Notes: generated by a model from the letters alone, not told the origin. Shown: positions 7,681 to 16,540, counted from the first letter of the stretch. The stretch is 64,000 bases of DNA from Methylobacterium nodulans ORS 2060 (GCF_000022085.1 NC_011887.1:394071-458070), one strand, 5' to 3'. Numbers and translations are program-made.

Positions 7681-9146
7681 GAGCCTGTCCGAGTAAGCGT
7701 CTCGACGGCGGGGCGCGGAGGTGATTCACTCGGCCCATGGCCAAGGTGTTTCGCTCCTGGGATGTCGATCAAGGCTGGCTGCTGCCGCCCTCGTTGCATG
7801 AGTTCGTGCCGCCCGGGCATATGGCGCATTTCGTGCGCGACACGGTGCGCGAGGCGCTCGATCTGTCAGCCATCCTCGACACCTATACCGAGGAGCGCGG
7901 CTATCCACCCTACCATCCCGGCATGATGGTGGCGCTCCTGCTCTACGGCTACAGCCGCGGCCTGTACTCCTCGCGCCAACTCGCCCGCGCCTGCGAGGAG
8001 CGGGTCGACGTTATGGCGGTGACCGGCCTGAACCGGCCCGACTTCCGCACCATCGCCGAGTTCCGCAAGCGTCATCTCGCGGCGCTGTCGGACCTGTTCG
8101 TGCAGGTGCTGCGGCTGTGCCAGGCGGCCGGGCTGGTGGGCTTTGCTCATGTGGCGGTGGACGGGACCAAGCTGAAGGCCAATGCCTCGCGCCACAAAGC
8201 GATGAGCTACGGCCGGATGAAGACGACCGAAGCGGCCTTGGCGGCCGAGGTCGAGGCGTGGCTTGCCCAAGCTGCCGAGATGGATGCCGCTGAGGACCGC
8301 GCGCACGGAATGGATCGGCGCGGCGACGAGACGCCGGACTGGATGGCCGACAAGCAGCGGCGGCTTGCTGCGATCCGCGCCGCCAAGGCCGCCCTGGAAG
8401 CCGAGGCCGCCGATCCGCCCGCCCCTGAGGACGAGAGCGGGCCGGGCGCCTCGTCGGGCATGCGTTGGCAGGGGCGGCCCCTGCGCGGCGAGGACGGCGG
8501 CCCACCCGACCGGGCACAGCGCAACTTCACCGAGCCGGACAGCCGGATCCTGCCCACCCGCGACGGGTTCGTGCAGGGCTACAATGGCCAGATCGCGGTC
8601 GATGCGGCGCATCAGGTGATCGTGGCGCAGCGGCTCGTGACCAACGCAGCCGACTATCGTGCCCTGGTGCCGCTGATCGACGACGTCTCTGCTCATCTCG
8701 GACGCAAGCCGCGCGAGGTCTCGGGCGATGCCGGTTTTGCCACCGAGGCGAACCTGACGGCGCTCCAGGCGCGTCGGATCCGGGGCTACCTGCCGCCCGG
8801 CCGAGCGCGTCACGGCGAGGCCCATGCGGCTGGACGGCGCAAGCTGACGAAGATGCCGCTGATGAGCGCGATGGCTCAGCGGCTGAAGCGGGCTGGGCGC
8901 CGGAGCCGCTACCGCCTGAGAAAGCAGGTGGTCGAGCCGGTCTTCGGGCAGATGAAGCAGGCCAGAGGTTTTCGGCAGTTCCTGCTGCGCGGTCTTGAGC
9001 AGGTCCGAGGCGAGTGGGCGATGATCTGCACCGCCCATAACCTCCTGAAGCTGGCGCAGGCCGCGCGCTAAGCCTGTGGCGCGGAATCCATCCGCCCAGA
9101 TCTCAACCTCAATCCCAACGCATCAACCCGTTACTCGGACGGGCTC
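7681..9146 (+). mobile_element. IS1182-family insertion sequence, complete (1466 bp)
   Basis: The ends carry inverted repeats reading GAGCCTGTCCGAGTAA on the left and, inverted, GAGCCCGTCCGAGTAA on the right. CTAG flanks both sides (7677-7680 and 9147-9150) as a palindromic 4-bp target duplication. Removing the element and one CTAG restores a host reading frame, which confirms the boundaries. Confidence 0.9.
7737..9071 (+). CDS. IS1182 transposase
   Basis: 444 aa, normal for the family. The N-terminal DUF772-type region is clear (YHPGMMVALLLYGYSRG, SSRQLARACEERVD, PDFRTIAEFRKRH). Catalytic residues fit VAVDGTKLKAN (first D), VSGDAGFATEANL (second D) and VVEPVFGQMKQARGF (E). A long charged insert between the first two Asp blocks is usual in this family. 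The frame is intact, so the element may still be mobile. It starts 56 bases inside the left end. Confidence 0.95.
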   Translation: MAKVFRSWDVDQGWLLPPSLHEFVPPGHMAHFVRDTVREALDLSAILDTYTEERGYPPYHPGMMVALLLYGYSRGLYSSRQLARACEERVDVMAVTGLNRPDFRTIAEFRKRHLAALSDLFVQVLRLCQAAGLVGFAHVAVDGTKLKANASRHKAMSYGRMKTTEAALAAEVEAWLAQAAEMDAAEDRAHGMDRRGDETPDWMADKQRRLAAIRAAKAALEAEAADPPAPEDESGPGASSGMRWQGRPLRGEDGGPPDRAQRNFTEPDSRILPTRDGFVQGYNGQIAVDAAHQVIVAQRLVTNAADYRALVPLIDDVSAHLGRKPREVSGDAGFATEANLTALQARRIRGYLPPGRARHGEAHAAGRRKLTKMPLMSAMAQRLKRAGRRSRYRLRKQVVEPVFGQMKQARGFRQFLLRGLEQVRGEWAMICTAHNLLKLAQAAR

Positions 9147-9291
9147 CTAGGAGTGGGACGACCGCAGCAATGCCGATGAAGCGCATGCATGCCTCCTGTC
9201 TCTCTTCAATGCGTTCAGGACCATCAGCGCCTGCGCTGGGCACCCGGCCCAAACCGGGAACGGGCGAGTTGTTGATGGCGCAGTCAGGCGG

Positions 9292-10740
9292 CTAGAGCGC
9301 CGCGCCGGCGCCGCGCGTAACCGGCGGAGGGGCCCAGGATCCGTTCAGCAGCGCATCCTTCGGCCAGTAGGTGCGCAGCATCAGGATGAAAGGCCCAGTC
9401 GGGGCTGGTAGCCAGTTCGACTCCCGCTGCGGGCCGGGGCTCTCGGTCTGGATGAAGAGATCGACTGAGCCGTCTGGATTGGTCTGCAGGTTGTTGCGCG
9501 GGCTGACCGTATAGCGGTTGAGCGGGTTGTCGACGAAGAAGAAGTTCGCGTCATACATTGTCAGCGACCAGAATCCATCGACGGGCGGCAGCTCGCCGGC
9601 AGGGAAGCGCATCACGTACTTCGAGGTGCCGGCCAGCCGCCGGCCCGCAGCATCGACGGTGGTCAGGGGGTAAACCGCGTCCTGCGGCAGGTTGCAGCCG
9701 AGCCCGACCGCCGTGACCAACGCGCGCTGCAGGTAGTCCTTGCCGTAATCGCCGCCGTCGGTCGTGAATGTCCAGCCGTTGATGTGTCGGCCCGTTGTCT
9801 TCATATGTCCCATGATGCGGGAGATGGCCTGCTTCGGTGCCTGCTCGACCGCTTCCCGAACGGATGGTGTCAGGCCTCTCGGATCAAAGGTGCGCCCAGA
9901 CACGATGCCGAGCGAGGCCATCTTGGCAACCGCGACCCCGTCCGCGAGCGCTGGCGGGTTATCCTTCATCAGCGCGGCGAGCAAGTTGAAGTAGGTGGCC
10001 GCGTCCAAATTGTTGACCTGCTCGCGCACGGCCGTCTTGGTGTCGATGCCTGGATCAACCTGGCCTGCCGGCGGCGTGTACGACGTTGCGGCCGCGCTCG
10101 CGGGGATGAGCCGGTACTGGTCCTGCAGGGCGTGGACGGTCTTGTAGTCCTCGGGCGTACCCGTGCAGTACGTTCGGCCGATGATCCAGACTAGGCTGGT
10201 TGGGGCTTGGATCAGCTTGGCGCCGGATGGGACGCTGCCGCTCCAACCAGGTCCTGCAATGAAGTAGGTCTGCGGGCCAGTTCCGGTTGTGCGCTTGCCC
10301 GGCACGGAAAAGACGTTCGTCCAGGCACTGAGCATTGGCATGAGGAAGTAGCGCCCGTCCTCGTTCGGGATGCTCAGGATATAAGGTTCCCGGCCGACGT
10401 CGAGGAAGGCGCTGGAATAGAGCGTGTCCGCATTGGGGGCCGTGACGGCTCGGAATTTGGCGTCTGGGTATTCCCGCAAATTGGCGAACTGGCCCATGGG
10501 GGCGCTTTTACCTTCGGGCGCGACCACGTTGGTGAGGACGCGTCGGGTCATCTCCATGGTGACGAGCGGGTAGCCGTAGATGTAGGCGTCCGTTGCCAAC
10601 TCCAGCGGATCCGCCACAGCGTTGTTGCCGATGAGGAGCGCGTCCTGAGCCGCATTCTGGGCCGAGGCACGCGGAAAGCCTGAGCCGATGAGCGGTATCG
10701 TAGCGGCGCCTGTGGCGAAGATCCGTCTGGTGACACCCAT
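9292..10740 (-). CDS. DUF1254/DUF1214 exported protein
   Basis: 482 aa. The N-terminus has a twin-Arg-like signal (TRRIFATGAATIPLIG) cleaved near ASA. The DUF1254 domain follows (ATDAYIYGYPLVTMEMTRR, NADTLYSSAFLDV, TNVFSVPGKRT), and the C-terminal DUF1214 domain ends with GFWSLTMYDANFFFV and TGPFILMLRTYWP. The length and both domains are complete. Proteins of this type are periplasmic and of uncertain role, often listed as cell-envelope proteins. It is a single gene, with the split secreted-protein gene upstream of the IS on one side and a kinase scrap on the other. Confidence 0.9.
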   Translation of the reverse strand: MGVTRRIFATGAATIPLIGSGFPRASAQNAAQDALLIGNNAVADPLELATDAYIYGYPLVTMEMTRRVLTNVVAPEGKSAPMGQFANLREYPDAKFRAVTAPNADTLYSSAFLDVGREPYILSIPNEDGRYFLMPMLSAWTNVFSVPGKRTTGTGPQTYFIAGPGWSGSVPSGAKLIQAPTSLVWIIGRTYCTGTPEDYKTVHALQDQYRLIPASAAATSYTPPAGQVDPGIDTKTAVREQVNNLDAATYFNLLAALMKDNPPALADGVAVAKMASLGIVSGRTFDPRGLTPSVREAVEQAPKQAISRIMGHMKTTGRHINGWTFTTDGGDYGKDYLQRALVTAVGLGCNLPQDAVYPLTTVDAAGRRLAGTSKYVMRFPAGELPPVDGFWSLTMYDANFFFVDNPLNRYTVSPRNNLQTNPDGSVDLFIQTESPGPQRESNWLPAPTGPFILMLRTYWPKDALLNGSWAPPPVTRGAGAAL

Positions 10741-10963
10741 AGCTGCCTCCGATGCCCCCTCATGCGGGTTGGGTCAAAGGCTCAGGTTCCGCCGGCACGA
10801 TGACCGGAGGGCCCACCCTTGCCCGCCTACGAGGCGCGTCTTGATCGGTCCGGCCCACGCTTATCGAGCTACTAGCGCCGCGACGCATGTTTCGAACAGC
10901 TTAGCGTAGAGCACTCCATCCAACTTGATCCGATGAGACAAGCAAACATGAAGGCAGCAAGGG
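10741..10963. other. Gene-free stretch upstream of the DUF1254 gene
   Basis: Holds the promoter side of the DUF1254 gene. No clear sigma-70 hexamers and no credible frame seen. Confidence 0.35.
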
Positions 10964-11137
10964 GTCGTCGGCCTTGAGCTGCTCGCCTATCAGAATGGCG
11001 CGGCGTGCCCGGCCCTGTGGGACAACGGCAAGGGGTTCACGGAAAAGCCTCACGGCGGCACCGGCATGCGTCTGGTCAATGGGCTTTTCGGCCAGCTCGG
11101 CGCGCCCGCTAGGACGGGTACCAGGACGCCCGGCTGA
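10964..11137 (+). pseudogene. Sensor histidine kinase remnant (HATPase end)
   Basis: A 57-residue frame without a start codon contains LWDNGKGF, GGTGMRLVNGLFGQLGA, recognisable as the G1/G2 boxes of an ATP-binding domain of HWE/HisKA_2-type kinases. The upstream N-box and phosphoacceptor region are missing (an in-frame TGA lies at 10949-10951), and the end is out of register. A scrap of a larger gene, not a functional protein. Confidence 0.5.
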
Positions 11138-11340
11138 TCATGGCCTAACGCGCGAAGCCATTCTGGCCTGAGACACAGCGACCGCCCGCGCCAAAGTTCT
11201 CGAGTTCTGAAAACGCTGGCCGTCTGCCGGTTCCGTAAGCCGGTCTTATGCGAGCGACGCCGACGTGACAGGCGGGCAGGAGACCGCTGGCGTCCGGATT
11301 TGATTTCCTGACACGCAATCCTTACAGGTTTAAGTGTCTG
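11138..11340. other. Non-coding stretch with a dispersed core motif
   Basis: No convincing gene. Near 11299-11315 it holds TTTGATTTCCTGACACG, the same core as in the repeats at 23055-23150 and 26448-26531. Confidence 0.4.
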
Positions 11341-11483
11341 AAAAACCGTCGGATACTGTTGGCGAATTCGGGTGGCTCTTCGGCCGGGCGTCTGGCGCGG
11401 CCGTTGCACGGGCGTGAGGCCGGTCCCATCCCGGGCTCCGCGGCGGGCCTGATCGAATTCGCCAACTGTATCCCGTCGTTTTT
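11341..11483. repeat. MITE-like element with ~30-bp terminal inverted repeats
   Basis: The left end (11341-11370, ending GTTGGCGAATTCG) and the right end (11454-11483, starting CGAATTCGCCAAC) are inverted copies matching at about 25 of 30 positions, enclosing ~83 bases without a gene. Size and structure fit a miniature inverted-repeat element. Confidence 0.55.
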
Positions 11484-11736
11484 CCATACATGTCGTTTAG
11501 CGGCTTAACGAAAGTGGCGTGTCTCGGTTGGGTCTGGATGAAAGCCTGGCCGGCAGCTGCGGGAGCCGCGCCCTGTTCAACACCAGACCACGATCCGTGT
11601 CTCACGGGGGGAGTCCCGAACCCCGGCCGGGCGTTTTGTGTCCCACCGAGACCTGCATGTGCGCTTACGCACGTCATGCCGCCAGGACGGTCCCCACATG
11701 AGGTTTGCCCTTCGTGGGCGTTTCCTCCCTAGACTC

Positions 11737-11767
11737 GGGCCGCTCTCACAAGGGCGGCCCTTTTTTT
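11737..11767 (+). terminator. Strong rho-independent terminator
   Basis: GGGCCGC (11737-11743) pairs with GCGGCCC (11754-11760) across a 10-base loop, followed by seven T. No plus-strand protein gene precedes it closely; a short transcript or leader from the 11484-11736 interval is possible. It lies ~210 bases upstream of the first phasin gene, so it could also act as an attenuator in its leader. Confidence 0.75.
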
Positions 11768-11978
11768 CTGATGGCTCAATCCCGAGCGTGGATCAGCCAG
11801 CCGAGCAGGGACATTGCCATATCCCTGTCGAAGGGGCCGGGGGAGCCGCGCGTGCCGCACGCAGCGATCGAGGCCACCTCGGTCTAGACCGGAAGTCGGG
11901 GTTGTGCTCTCTTGTGCATTGCAGCATTAATGCCGCGCCGCACAAGAAGGCGGTGCGTACCCCCGTGGAGAAACGTCC

Positions 11979-12329
11979 ATGACGAGCCAGAACCCCTTCG
12001 AGGTCCCCGCCGAGCTGCGCGACTTTGCCGACAAGAGCCTCGCGCAAGCCCAGCAGGCCGTCGCGGCCTTCTTCCAGAACACCCGCAAGCTCAACGAGAC
12101 CGTCCAGTCCTCGTTCAAGGCCTCCCAGCTGCCGGTTAGCGTCGCTTACGCCCGCAGCCTCGACTTCGCCGAGCAGAACGCCGACGCTGCCTTCGCGGTC
12201 GCCCATAAGATCATCCGCGCCCGCGATCTGCAGGAGGCCGGTCAGATCCGGGCGGAGTACCTCCGTGCTCAGTTCGACACGTTCCAGGCTCAGGCCAAGG
12301 AAATCTATTCGGTCGCCAAGGCCGCGTAA
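11979..12329 (+). CDS. Phasin (polyhydroxyalkanoate granule protein)
   Basis: 116 aa, typical for alphaproteobacterial phasins. Helical throughout with the usual pattern: FEVPAELRDFADKSLAQAQ near the start, VAAFFQNTRKLNE, then LDFAEQNADAAFAVAHKI and EYLRAQFDTFQAQAKE near the end. Phasins coat PHA granules and control their size and number. GGAGAAACGTCC precedes the ATG at 11979. A hairpin (CCCGCGC with GCGCGGG) follows the stop. It heads a row of plus-strand genes including two more phasin-like or related proteins. Confidence 0.9.
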   Translation: MTSQNPFEVPAELRDFADKSLAQAQQAVAAFFQNTRKLNETVQSSFKASQLPVSVAYARSLDFAEQNADAAFAVAHKIIRARDLQEAGQIRAEYLRAQFDTFQAQAKEIYSVAKAA

Positions 12330-12449
12330 CCTGGTGCGACTGGCGAGAGCCCGCGCCTCCCGGGCGCGGGCCCGCCTCTGACGTGAGAGAGCGGCGACAT
12401 GGCAGCGCGACGCGGTAGGCGTTCAACATCAGCCCAACGGGGAAGCTCC

Positions 12450-13043
12450 ATGACCGAGGCAGTGGCTCCTGGCGAGCAAATCACCGAGGCTGGTGACGAG
12501 CAGGCTGTTCTGCCGCCGACCGAGGGTGAGCAGACGTCGCTCGAAGCTGTCCCCGTCTACGACCCTGAGCCGTTGCCCGCGCAGGAAGAGGCTCCTGAGG
12601 CTCTCATGTCAGAAGCGGCGCAATCCGAGGCTGATGAGCCGGCGAGCGCTTCTGAGATCATCGCGGCGGAGCCAGAGCCGATCGCGGTTCACTCGCTCGA
12701 AGTGAGCGCGCCAGAGATCTCGGGCGAAATACCCGCTCCTGCGCCAGCCACGAACGAGCATGCGGTTGCCGGTGTGAGTGCCGCCCCCCAGCCTGCAGCC
12801 ACTCAGGCGAGCGTGTACTCTATCGCTACTCGTCTTCTCGAGAAGGCAGGTGCGCAGCAGAGGATCTGGTTCTCCTACGCTGAGAGCGAGCTTAAAGCCA
12901 AGCTTACTTACGGTCGCGTTCTATCCAAGTCGCGGACGCCGGTCGATGTGATTTTAGCGTCCAATGCTGAGTATCTCCGTGCGCTTGTGGCGAGCAGCAA
13001 TGTACTGAGTGAAATTGTAGCGGATGGAATCACGCTGGCATAA
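12450..13043 (+). CDS. Phasin-like protein with acidic low-complexity N-terminus
   Basis: About 197 aa from the ATG at 12450, which has GGGGAAG six bases upstream; an earlier in-frame ATG at 12399 lacks such a site. Residues 1-125 are rich in Glu, Pro, Ala and Ser, probably disordered. The last ~75 residues (YSIATRLLEKAGAQQ, FSYAESELKAKLTYGR, ASNAEYLRALVASSNV) form phasin-like amphipathic helices. Its place 120 bases after a clear phasin supports a granule-associated role. The acidic extension is unusual; it could serve as a brush or a docking tail. Confidence 0.6.
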   Translation: MTEAVAPGEQITEAGDEQAVLPPTEGEQTSLEAVPVYDPEPLPAQEEAPEALMSEAAQSEADEPASASEIIAAEPEPIAVHSLEVSAPEISGEIPAPAPATNEHAVAGVSAAPQPAATQASVYSIATRLLEKAGAQQRIWFSYAESELKAKLTYGRVLSKSRTPVDVILASNAEYLRALVASSNVLSEIVADGITLA

Positions 13044-13087
13044 ACGCCAACGGCTGACCTGATACATTGCTCTGACTGAGACGTGCC

Positions 13088-13369
13088 GTGCTCATATCTT
13101 GCCTTGAAGCGACGTTGCTGCTGATAGAGGGGCAGAAGGTTGTTGAACTGCGGCTCATGAAGCTGGCCCGGGGCGGCTTGGAAGCCTGGCTCGAGGCTCA
13201 GCTCATGGTGAGCGAGAAGGTGAGTGCCGCCTTTGAAGCAGCCGGCATGCTGGTGGTGGGCAAGGGGTTCGAAGCCGTCATTGTCCGCTATCGCGAACAT
13301 GTGGCTGCAAACACGCAGAGATTATCTACGGCAACCACTTCTGATCTGCACCCGCAAGCTTGGTCGTGA
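13088..13369 (+). CDS. Small helical protein of the phasin cluster, 93 aa
   Basis: Starts at a GTG at 13088. Two amphipathic helices are visible: LRLMKLARGGLEAWLEAQLM, then EKVSAAFEAAGMLVVG, followed by the basic FEAVIVRYREHVAANTQRLS. Proteins of this shape accompany phasins in methylobacteria and I believe they belong to one small family, but I cannot name it. It lies 44 bases past the phasin-like gene. Likely a PHA granule or membrane-associated accessory protein (inference). Confidence 0.55.
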   Translation: MLISCLEATLLLIEGQKVVELRLMKLARGGLEAWLEAQLMVSEKVSAAFEAAGMLVVGKGFEAVIVRYREHVAANTQRLSTATTSDLHPQAWS

Positions 13370-13503
13370 GCGATGCGCCACAGCTCGTTAGTGCGCCGAG
13401 GTGAGATGGTCGGGTGGCAGGCTGTTCGTGGCGTCCACCGAGAAGCTCAAGTCCCAGAGGATTACCCGCAGTCCGCACTAAAGCTGGTTCACAAGGGTGT
13501 ATC

Positions 13504-13647
13504 ATGAAGCCATCCGCTAGAGCGCTCATCAAGTGCCATGTGCTGCGTGATCTGGATCGCGCTCTAGCGCAACGCAACCTAGAGCGCGTGATGATTTTAC
13601 TTGGTCGTCAGCTTAGGCTTGAAGAGTTCGGTTCCGCCGCAGCATAG
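13504..13647 (+). CDS. Small basic protein, 47 aa
   Basis: Begins MKPSARALIKCHVLRDLDRA and continues NLERVMILLGRQLRLEEFG. AAGGGTG lies five bases before the ATG at 13504. Helical and amphipathic, with no membrane segment. No family recognised. A kinase-like minus-strand scrap overlaps its end, so the two compete; the ribosome binding site favours this gene. Confidence 0.45.
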   Translation: MKPSARALIKCHVLRDLDRALAQRNLERVMILLGRQLRLEEFGSAAA

Positions 13648-13650
13648 CAG

Positions 13651-13785
13651 TCCGCTACGCCGCAGCAGGTGCCGGCGGGCTTGCCCGCCGACCGTGTCGA
13701 AACCGGCAGGGTGATCGTGCACCGCACGCCGTCAGAACCCAGTTCGTAAGCGACCTCGGCCCCGATGATCCGCCCCCCCCTGTGA
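13651..13785 (-). pseudogene. Possible histidine kinase C-terminal scrap beside ISL3
   Basis: On the minus strand a frame reads RIIGAEVAYELGSDGVRCT then ITLPVSTRS, resembling the last strand pair of HWE-type kinases (EYEL ... CTI..P). It runs directly into the left end of the ISL3 element, which may have cut it. Short and weak evidence. Confidence 0.35.
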
Positions 13786-15538
13786 GTGGTTCATCGGCGA
13801 GTTTGGTGGATCAGGCTGCGAGGAGGAAGGGGCGTCGAAGGAGGTCGAGCTTGGCTCGCCCGTACATGGTCCGCTTCAGCAGCTTCAGGCGGTTGACTTG
13901 GCCTTCCGCCTGTCCGCGGCTCCACGGCAGTTCCAGCCCGGCTCGCACGGCGTCTTGATCCTGAGCGAGGCTGGCGGCGAAACTCTCGACCACGCGTACG
14001 CCGCAGCTGCGCTTCGGCTAGCCACGTGTCGAAGGCCGCGAGGGCGGCGGGCTCCGCACCCTTGCCGCCGCAGCGGACGATCCGGCAGAACCGGCGAGCA
14101 AGACCGACGACTTTGGCAGTCTCGCCGTCCTGAAGCACCCGCGCCACCACGGCCACGGCCCCGGGATCGAGCTCGTCGGGCTCGCGCAGGAGATGCCGCG
14201 ACAGCTGCTTAGGCGAAGGGAGGGGCGGCCGTGGCGATGGCGCGATCATCGCTGCAGCCGGCGGTGTTTGCCAGCGCCGGATCGTGGTCTTGGCCGGGCG
14301 CGTGCGCCGTTCGCTCAGCCAGCGTCGCACCTGCTTCGGGGTACCGGGATAACCGAGATCGCGAAGCTCGCGCCAGAGCTGCATGGCCTTCTCGCAGCCC
14401 TCACCGAGGCGGGCGGACAGGTGATCGAGATAGGGATCGAGGATGCTCGGCCCCGGCCCGCGCAGGCCATGACGCGGGAAGTGCTCGGCGAAGGCGTACT
14501 TGCGCACGGTGGCGCGGGCCAGACCGGCCTCGCGATTGATGCGCCGGAGCGCCTGACCCGCGGCGCGCCGGCGACGGACATCATCGTAGAGGGCCTCCCA
14601 TCGCCCGACGGCTGCAGCCCGGGTGAACACCTCAGCGGGGGCACGCGGCTAGGCCGTCGTCCGGCGGAGCGAGGAAGCTGGGAGTGCCGTCAGCGGCATC
14701 TGCCTCAGGCGCGGGTGGACCCGGGCGAGCCAGCGCTCGAGCATCTGCCGCGTGTTGAGCAGCAGATGCCAGCGGTCGGCGACCTGCGGGGCGGCCGGCG
14801 CTCCCATCGTGGTGCCCCGGGCGTACTCGGTCGAGCGGTCGCGCGCCACGAGGTGGATCTGTGGCTCGTGCCGAAGCCAGGTGGCCAGCGTCGCGGCCGA
14901 ACGATCCGGCAGCAGGTCGACGGGGCGATGGCGCTCGAGATCGATCACGATCGTCGCGTAGGTCCGGCCCTTGCGCAGGGCCCAGTCGTCGACCCCGACG
15001 ACCTGCGGTTGACCTGCGGACGGCAGCGGCAGAGCCCGGATCGTTCGCAGCAGGGTCGTGGCGGTGGTTGGCATGACCAGATGCGAGAGCAGCCGGGCGG
15101 CAGGCTGGCCGCCGAGCGCGACCCCGGTTCGCACCTGGGCCTGTGCGAGCCGGCGGGTGCGGGAAGCGTCGCGGCCGAGCAGGTGCGTGAAGCGTTCGGC
15201 GAACGTGCGACGCGGGCAACCGGGGGCATGGCAGTAGAAGCGTCGGATCGTCAGGTGCAATCGCACGATCTTGCCGCTGGCGGGCAGATCGGCGGGCCGT
15301 CGTTGACAGCGGCTATGGACAGCCGAGCTAAGCGTCCGACAGGCTGGGCAGCGGGCCTGATCGCGTTCGCCTTCTGCGGCGACGCTGAGGGCGTTTTGGC
15401 CGTCACGCCCCACACGAAGCAGGCGGCAGCCGGGAAGATGGCAGAGCAGGGTCATGCCCTGATCTGCGGATCGGTGCCGGCATCGACCAGAAGCTCGCCG
15501 TCACCCTCCCAGATCCACCAAACTCGGCGATGAACCAC
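13786..15538 (-). mobile_element. ISL3-family insertion sequence, decayed
   Basis: Ends carry near-perfect 27-bp inverted repeats: GTGGTTCATCGGCGAG from 13786 and, inverted, GTGGTTCATCGCCGAG ending at 15538, both continuing TTTGGTGGATC. C-rich flanks on both sides (CCCCC then TGAG) suggest the repeat may extend further out. I could not define an 8-bp target duplication with certainty. Confidence 0.8.
13811..15455 (-). pseudogene. ISL3 transposase, with one amber stop and one frameshift
   Basis: From the ATG at 15455 the zinc-binding and HTH part is clear (RCPACRTLSSAVHSRCQRR, RRFYCHAPGCPRRTFAERF), followed by the catalytic VVGVDDWALRKG and RDRSTEYARG. A TAG at 14649-14651 interrupts the frame; translation continues in the same frame after it (APAEVFTRAAAVGRWEALYDD). 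Near 13990 a frameshift separates the last part (LPWSRGQAEGQVNRLKLLK, containing the final catalytic Glu, then RPFLLAA). The element cannot move on its own. Confidence 0.85.
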
Positions 15539-15672
15539 CTCATGGGGGCCGATCAGTATACCCCTGCGGACAAAAGCCTGCGGCGCAGGTTGCAGTTGCG
15601 CTATGGCTCTGCTTGGCCCTGGTCCTTTCTCAGCTTACCTCATGGGAGCCCATGCTTGCCGAGAGGTGCGCC

Positions 15673-16308
15673 ATGCTGGAATGGGACGCTGTCTTGGGCC
15701 AGACCGGTTCATCCGGCGACGCTCTGTTCGCACCGGCCGTAGCTCGAAACAGGGAGGTTATTCTCGACGTCCTACGGCGCGTGCTCCCGCCCACCGGCTT
15801 AATCTTGGAAGTGGCAAGCGGGTCAGGCGAACACGTCGTGCACTTCGCATCTGCACTGCCCGATCTGCAATGGCAACCGAGTGATGCAGACCCGAAAGCG
15901 CTCAGGAGCATCGCGGCACATGCGCAAGCTTCTGGCGTGCCGAATATCCTGTCGCCCATGCCGCTTGACGTGCGCGAAGAGCGTTGGCCTGTAGCGCGCG
16001 CGGATGCGGTGCTTGCCATCAACATGGTCCACATTGCCCCGTGGGCCGCAACAGAGGGATTGATGGCGGGAGCTGGCCGCGTCCTGCCAGAAGGCGGGCT
16101 GCTGTACCTCTATGGTCCGTTCAGAGTAGCTGGGGTGCACACTGCTCCGAGCAATGCAGCCTTCGACGCGGATCTGCGGGCGCGGGATCCCGCTTGGGGA
16201 GTCCGGGATGTGGAGGCGGTCTCCGCGGCGGCACTCGCGCAGGGTTTGACCCTCTTGGACCGCATCCCGATGCCAGCCAACAACTTTAGCTTGGTATACT
16301 CACGGTAA
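15673..16308 (+). CDS. DUF938 family SAM-dependent methyltransferase
   Basis: About 211 aa from the ATG at 15673 (MLEWDAVLG), chosen because GAGAGG lies six bases upstream; an earlier in-frame GTG/ATG region adds a non-homologous leader. The Rossmann motif is ILEVASGSGEHVVHFA; WQPSDADPKALRS is the acidic loop that would bind the SAM ribose; DAVLAINMVHIAPW and GGLLYLYGPFRV are family hallmarks. Substrate unknown. The length fits the family (~200 aa). A single gene between ISL3 and a gene-poor tract. Confidence 0.9.
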   Translation: MLEWDAVLGQTGSSGDALFAPAVARNREVILDVLRRVLPPTGLILEVASGSGEHVVHFASALPDLQWQPSDADPKALRSIAAHAQASGVPNILSPMPLDVREERWPVARADAVLAINMVHIAPWAATEGLMAGAGRVLPEGGLLYLYGPFRVAGVHTAPSNAAFDADLRARDPAWGVRDVEAVSAAALAQGLTLLDRIPMPANNFSLVYSR

Positions 16309-16428
16309 GTCAGCGGCTAGCTTCTATCCTTCAAATCGTGTCTGTTGGGGTATACCTGTGCGGACAGGTGTATCGCCGAAGCCCAGTCCGTCACCCCAAA
16401 GGATTAGCCTGCGGCAGCGGAGGGTCAC

Positions 16429-16540
16429 CATGGAGTTCAGGATTCCGAAACCGATCTCGGCCCAGGCCCATCGCCGGTTCGACATGCTGGCGTTTCCGGG
16501 CCTCCTGGCCCTAACGGCCTGGAGGGCAGCGCTCTGCTGA
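16429..16540 (+). CDS. Very small protein, 36 aa, possibly truncated
   Basis: GGAGGG lies five bases before the ATG at 16429. The product begins MEFRIPKPISAQAHRRFD and continues MLAFPGLLALTAW, one short hydrophobic helix. It resembles the start of a small methylobacterial membrane protein, so the present stop may be a truncation. Low confidence without comparison. Confidence 0.35.

Larger units (their letters stand above)
7327..9186 (-). pseudogene. Small secreted protein gene interrupted by IS1182
   Basis: The start lies right of the element: CAGGAGG, then an ATG at 9186 and MRFIGIAAVVPLL. The rest lies left of it (7676 down to the TGA at 7327). Removing IS1182 (7681-9146) and one CTAG joins them in frame as PLLAVPHTASADI, completing a signal peptide cleaved near ASA. 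The mature part would be ~108 aa with several cysteines (DQSCIKN, SRCTIDWVDE, MRCSTGEQ, YQRCPAE), suggesting disulfides in the periplasm. The product is ~129 aa. I do not recognise the family. The left part on its own has no start codon context, so the gene is currently off. Confidence 0.75.

Noticed and set aside
7866..9038. Long minus-strand frame of 390 codons
   Set aside because: Antisense shadow of the intact IS1182 transposase; His/Arg/Leu-rich shadow composition.
11600..11640. Second terminator-like hairpin (CCCGGCCGGG with CGTTTTG)
   Set aside because: Short self-complementary stem and weak T-run; not convincing beside the strong terminator at 11737.
15557..16380. Short motif GTATACC...TGCGGACA near 15557 and 16361
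   Set aside because: Two short copies only; could be chance.
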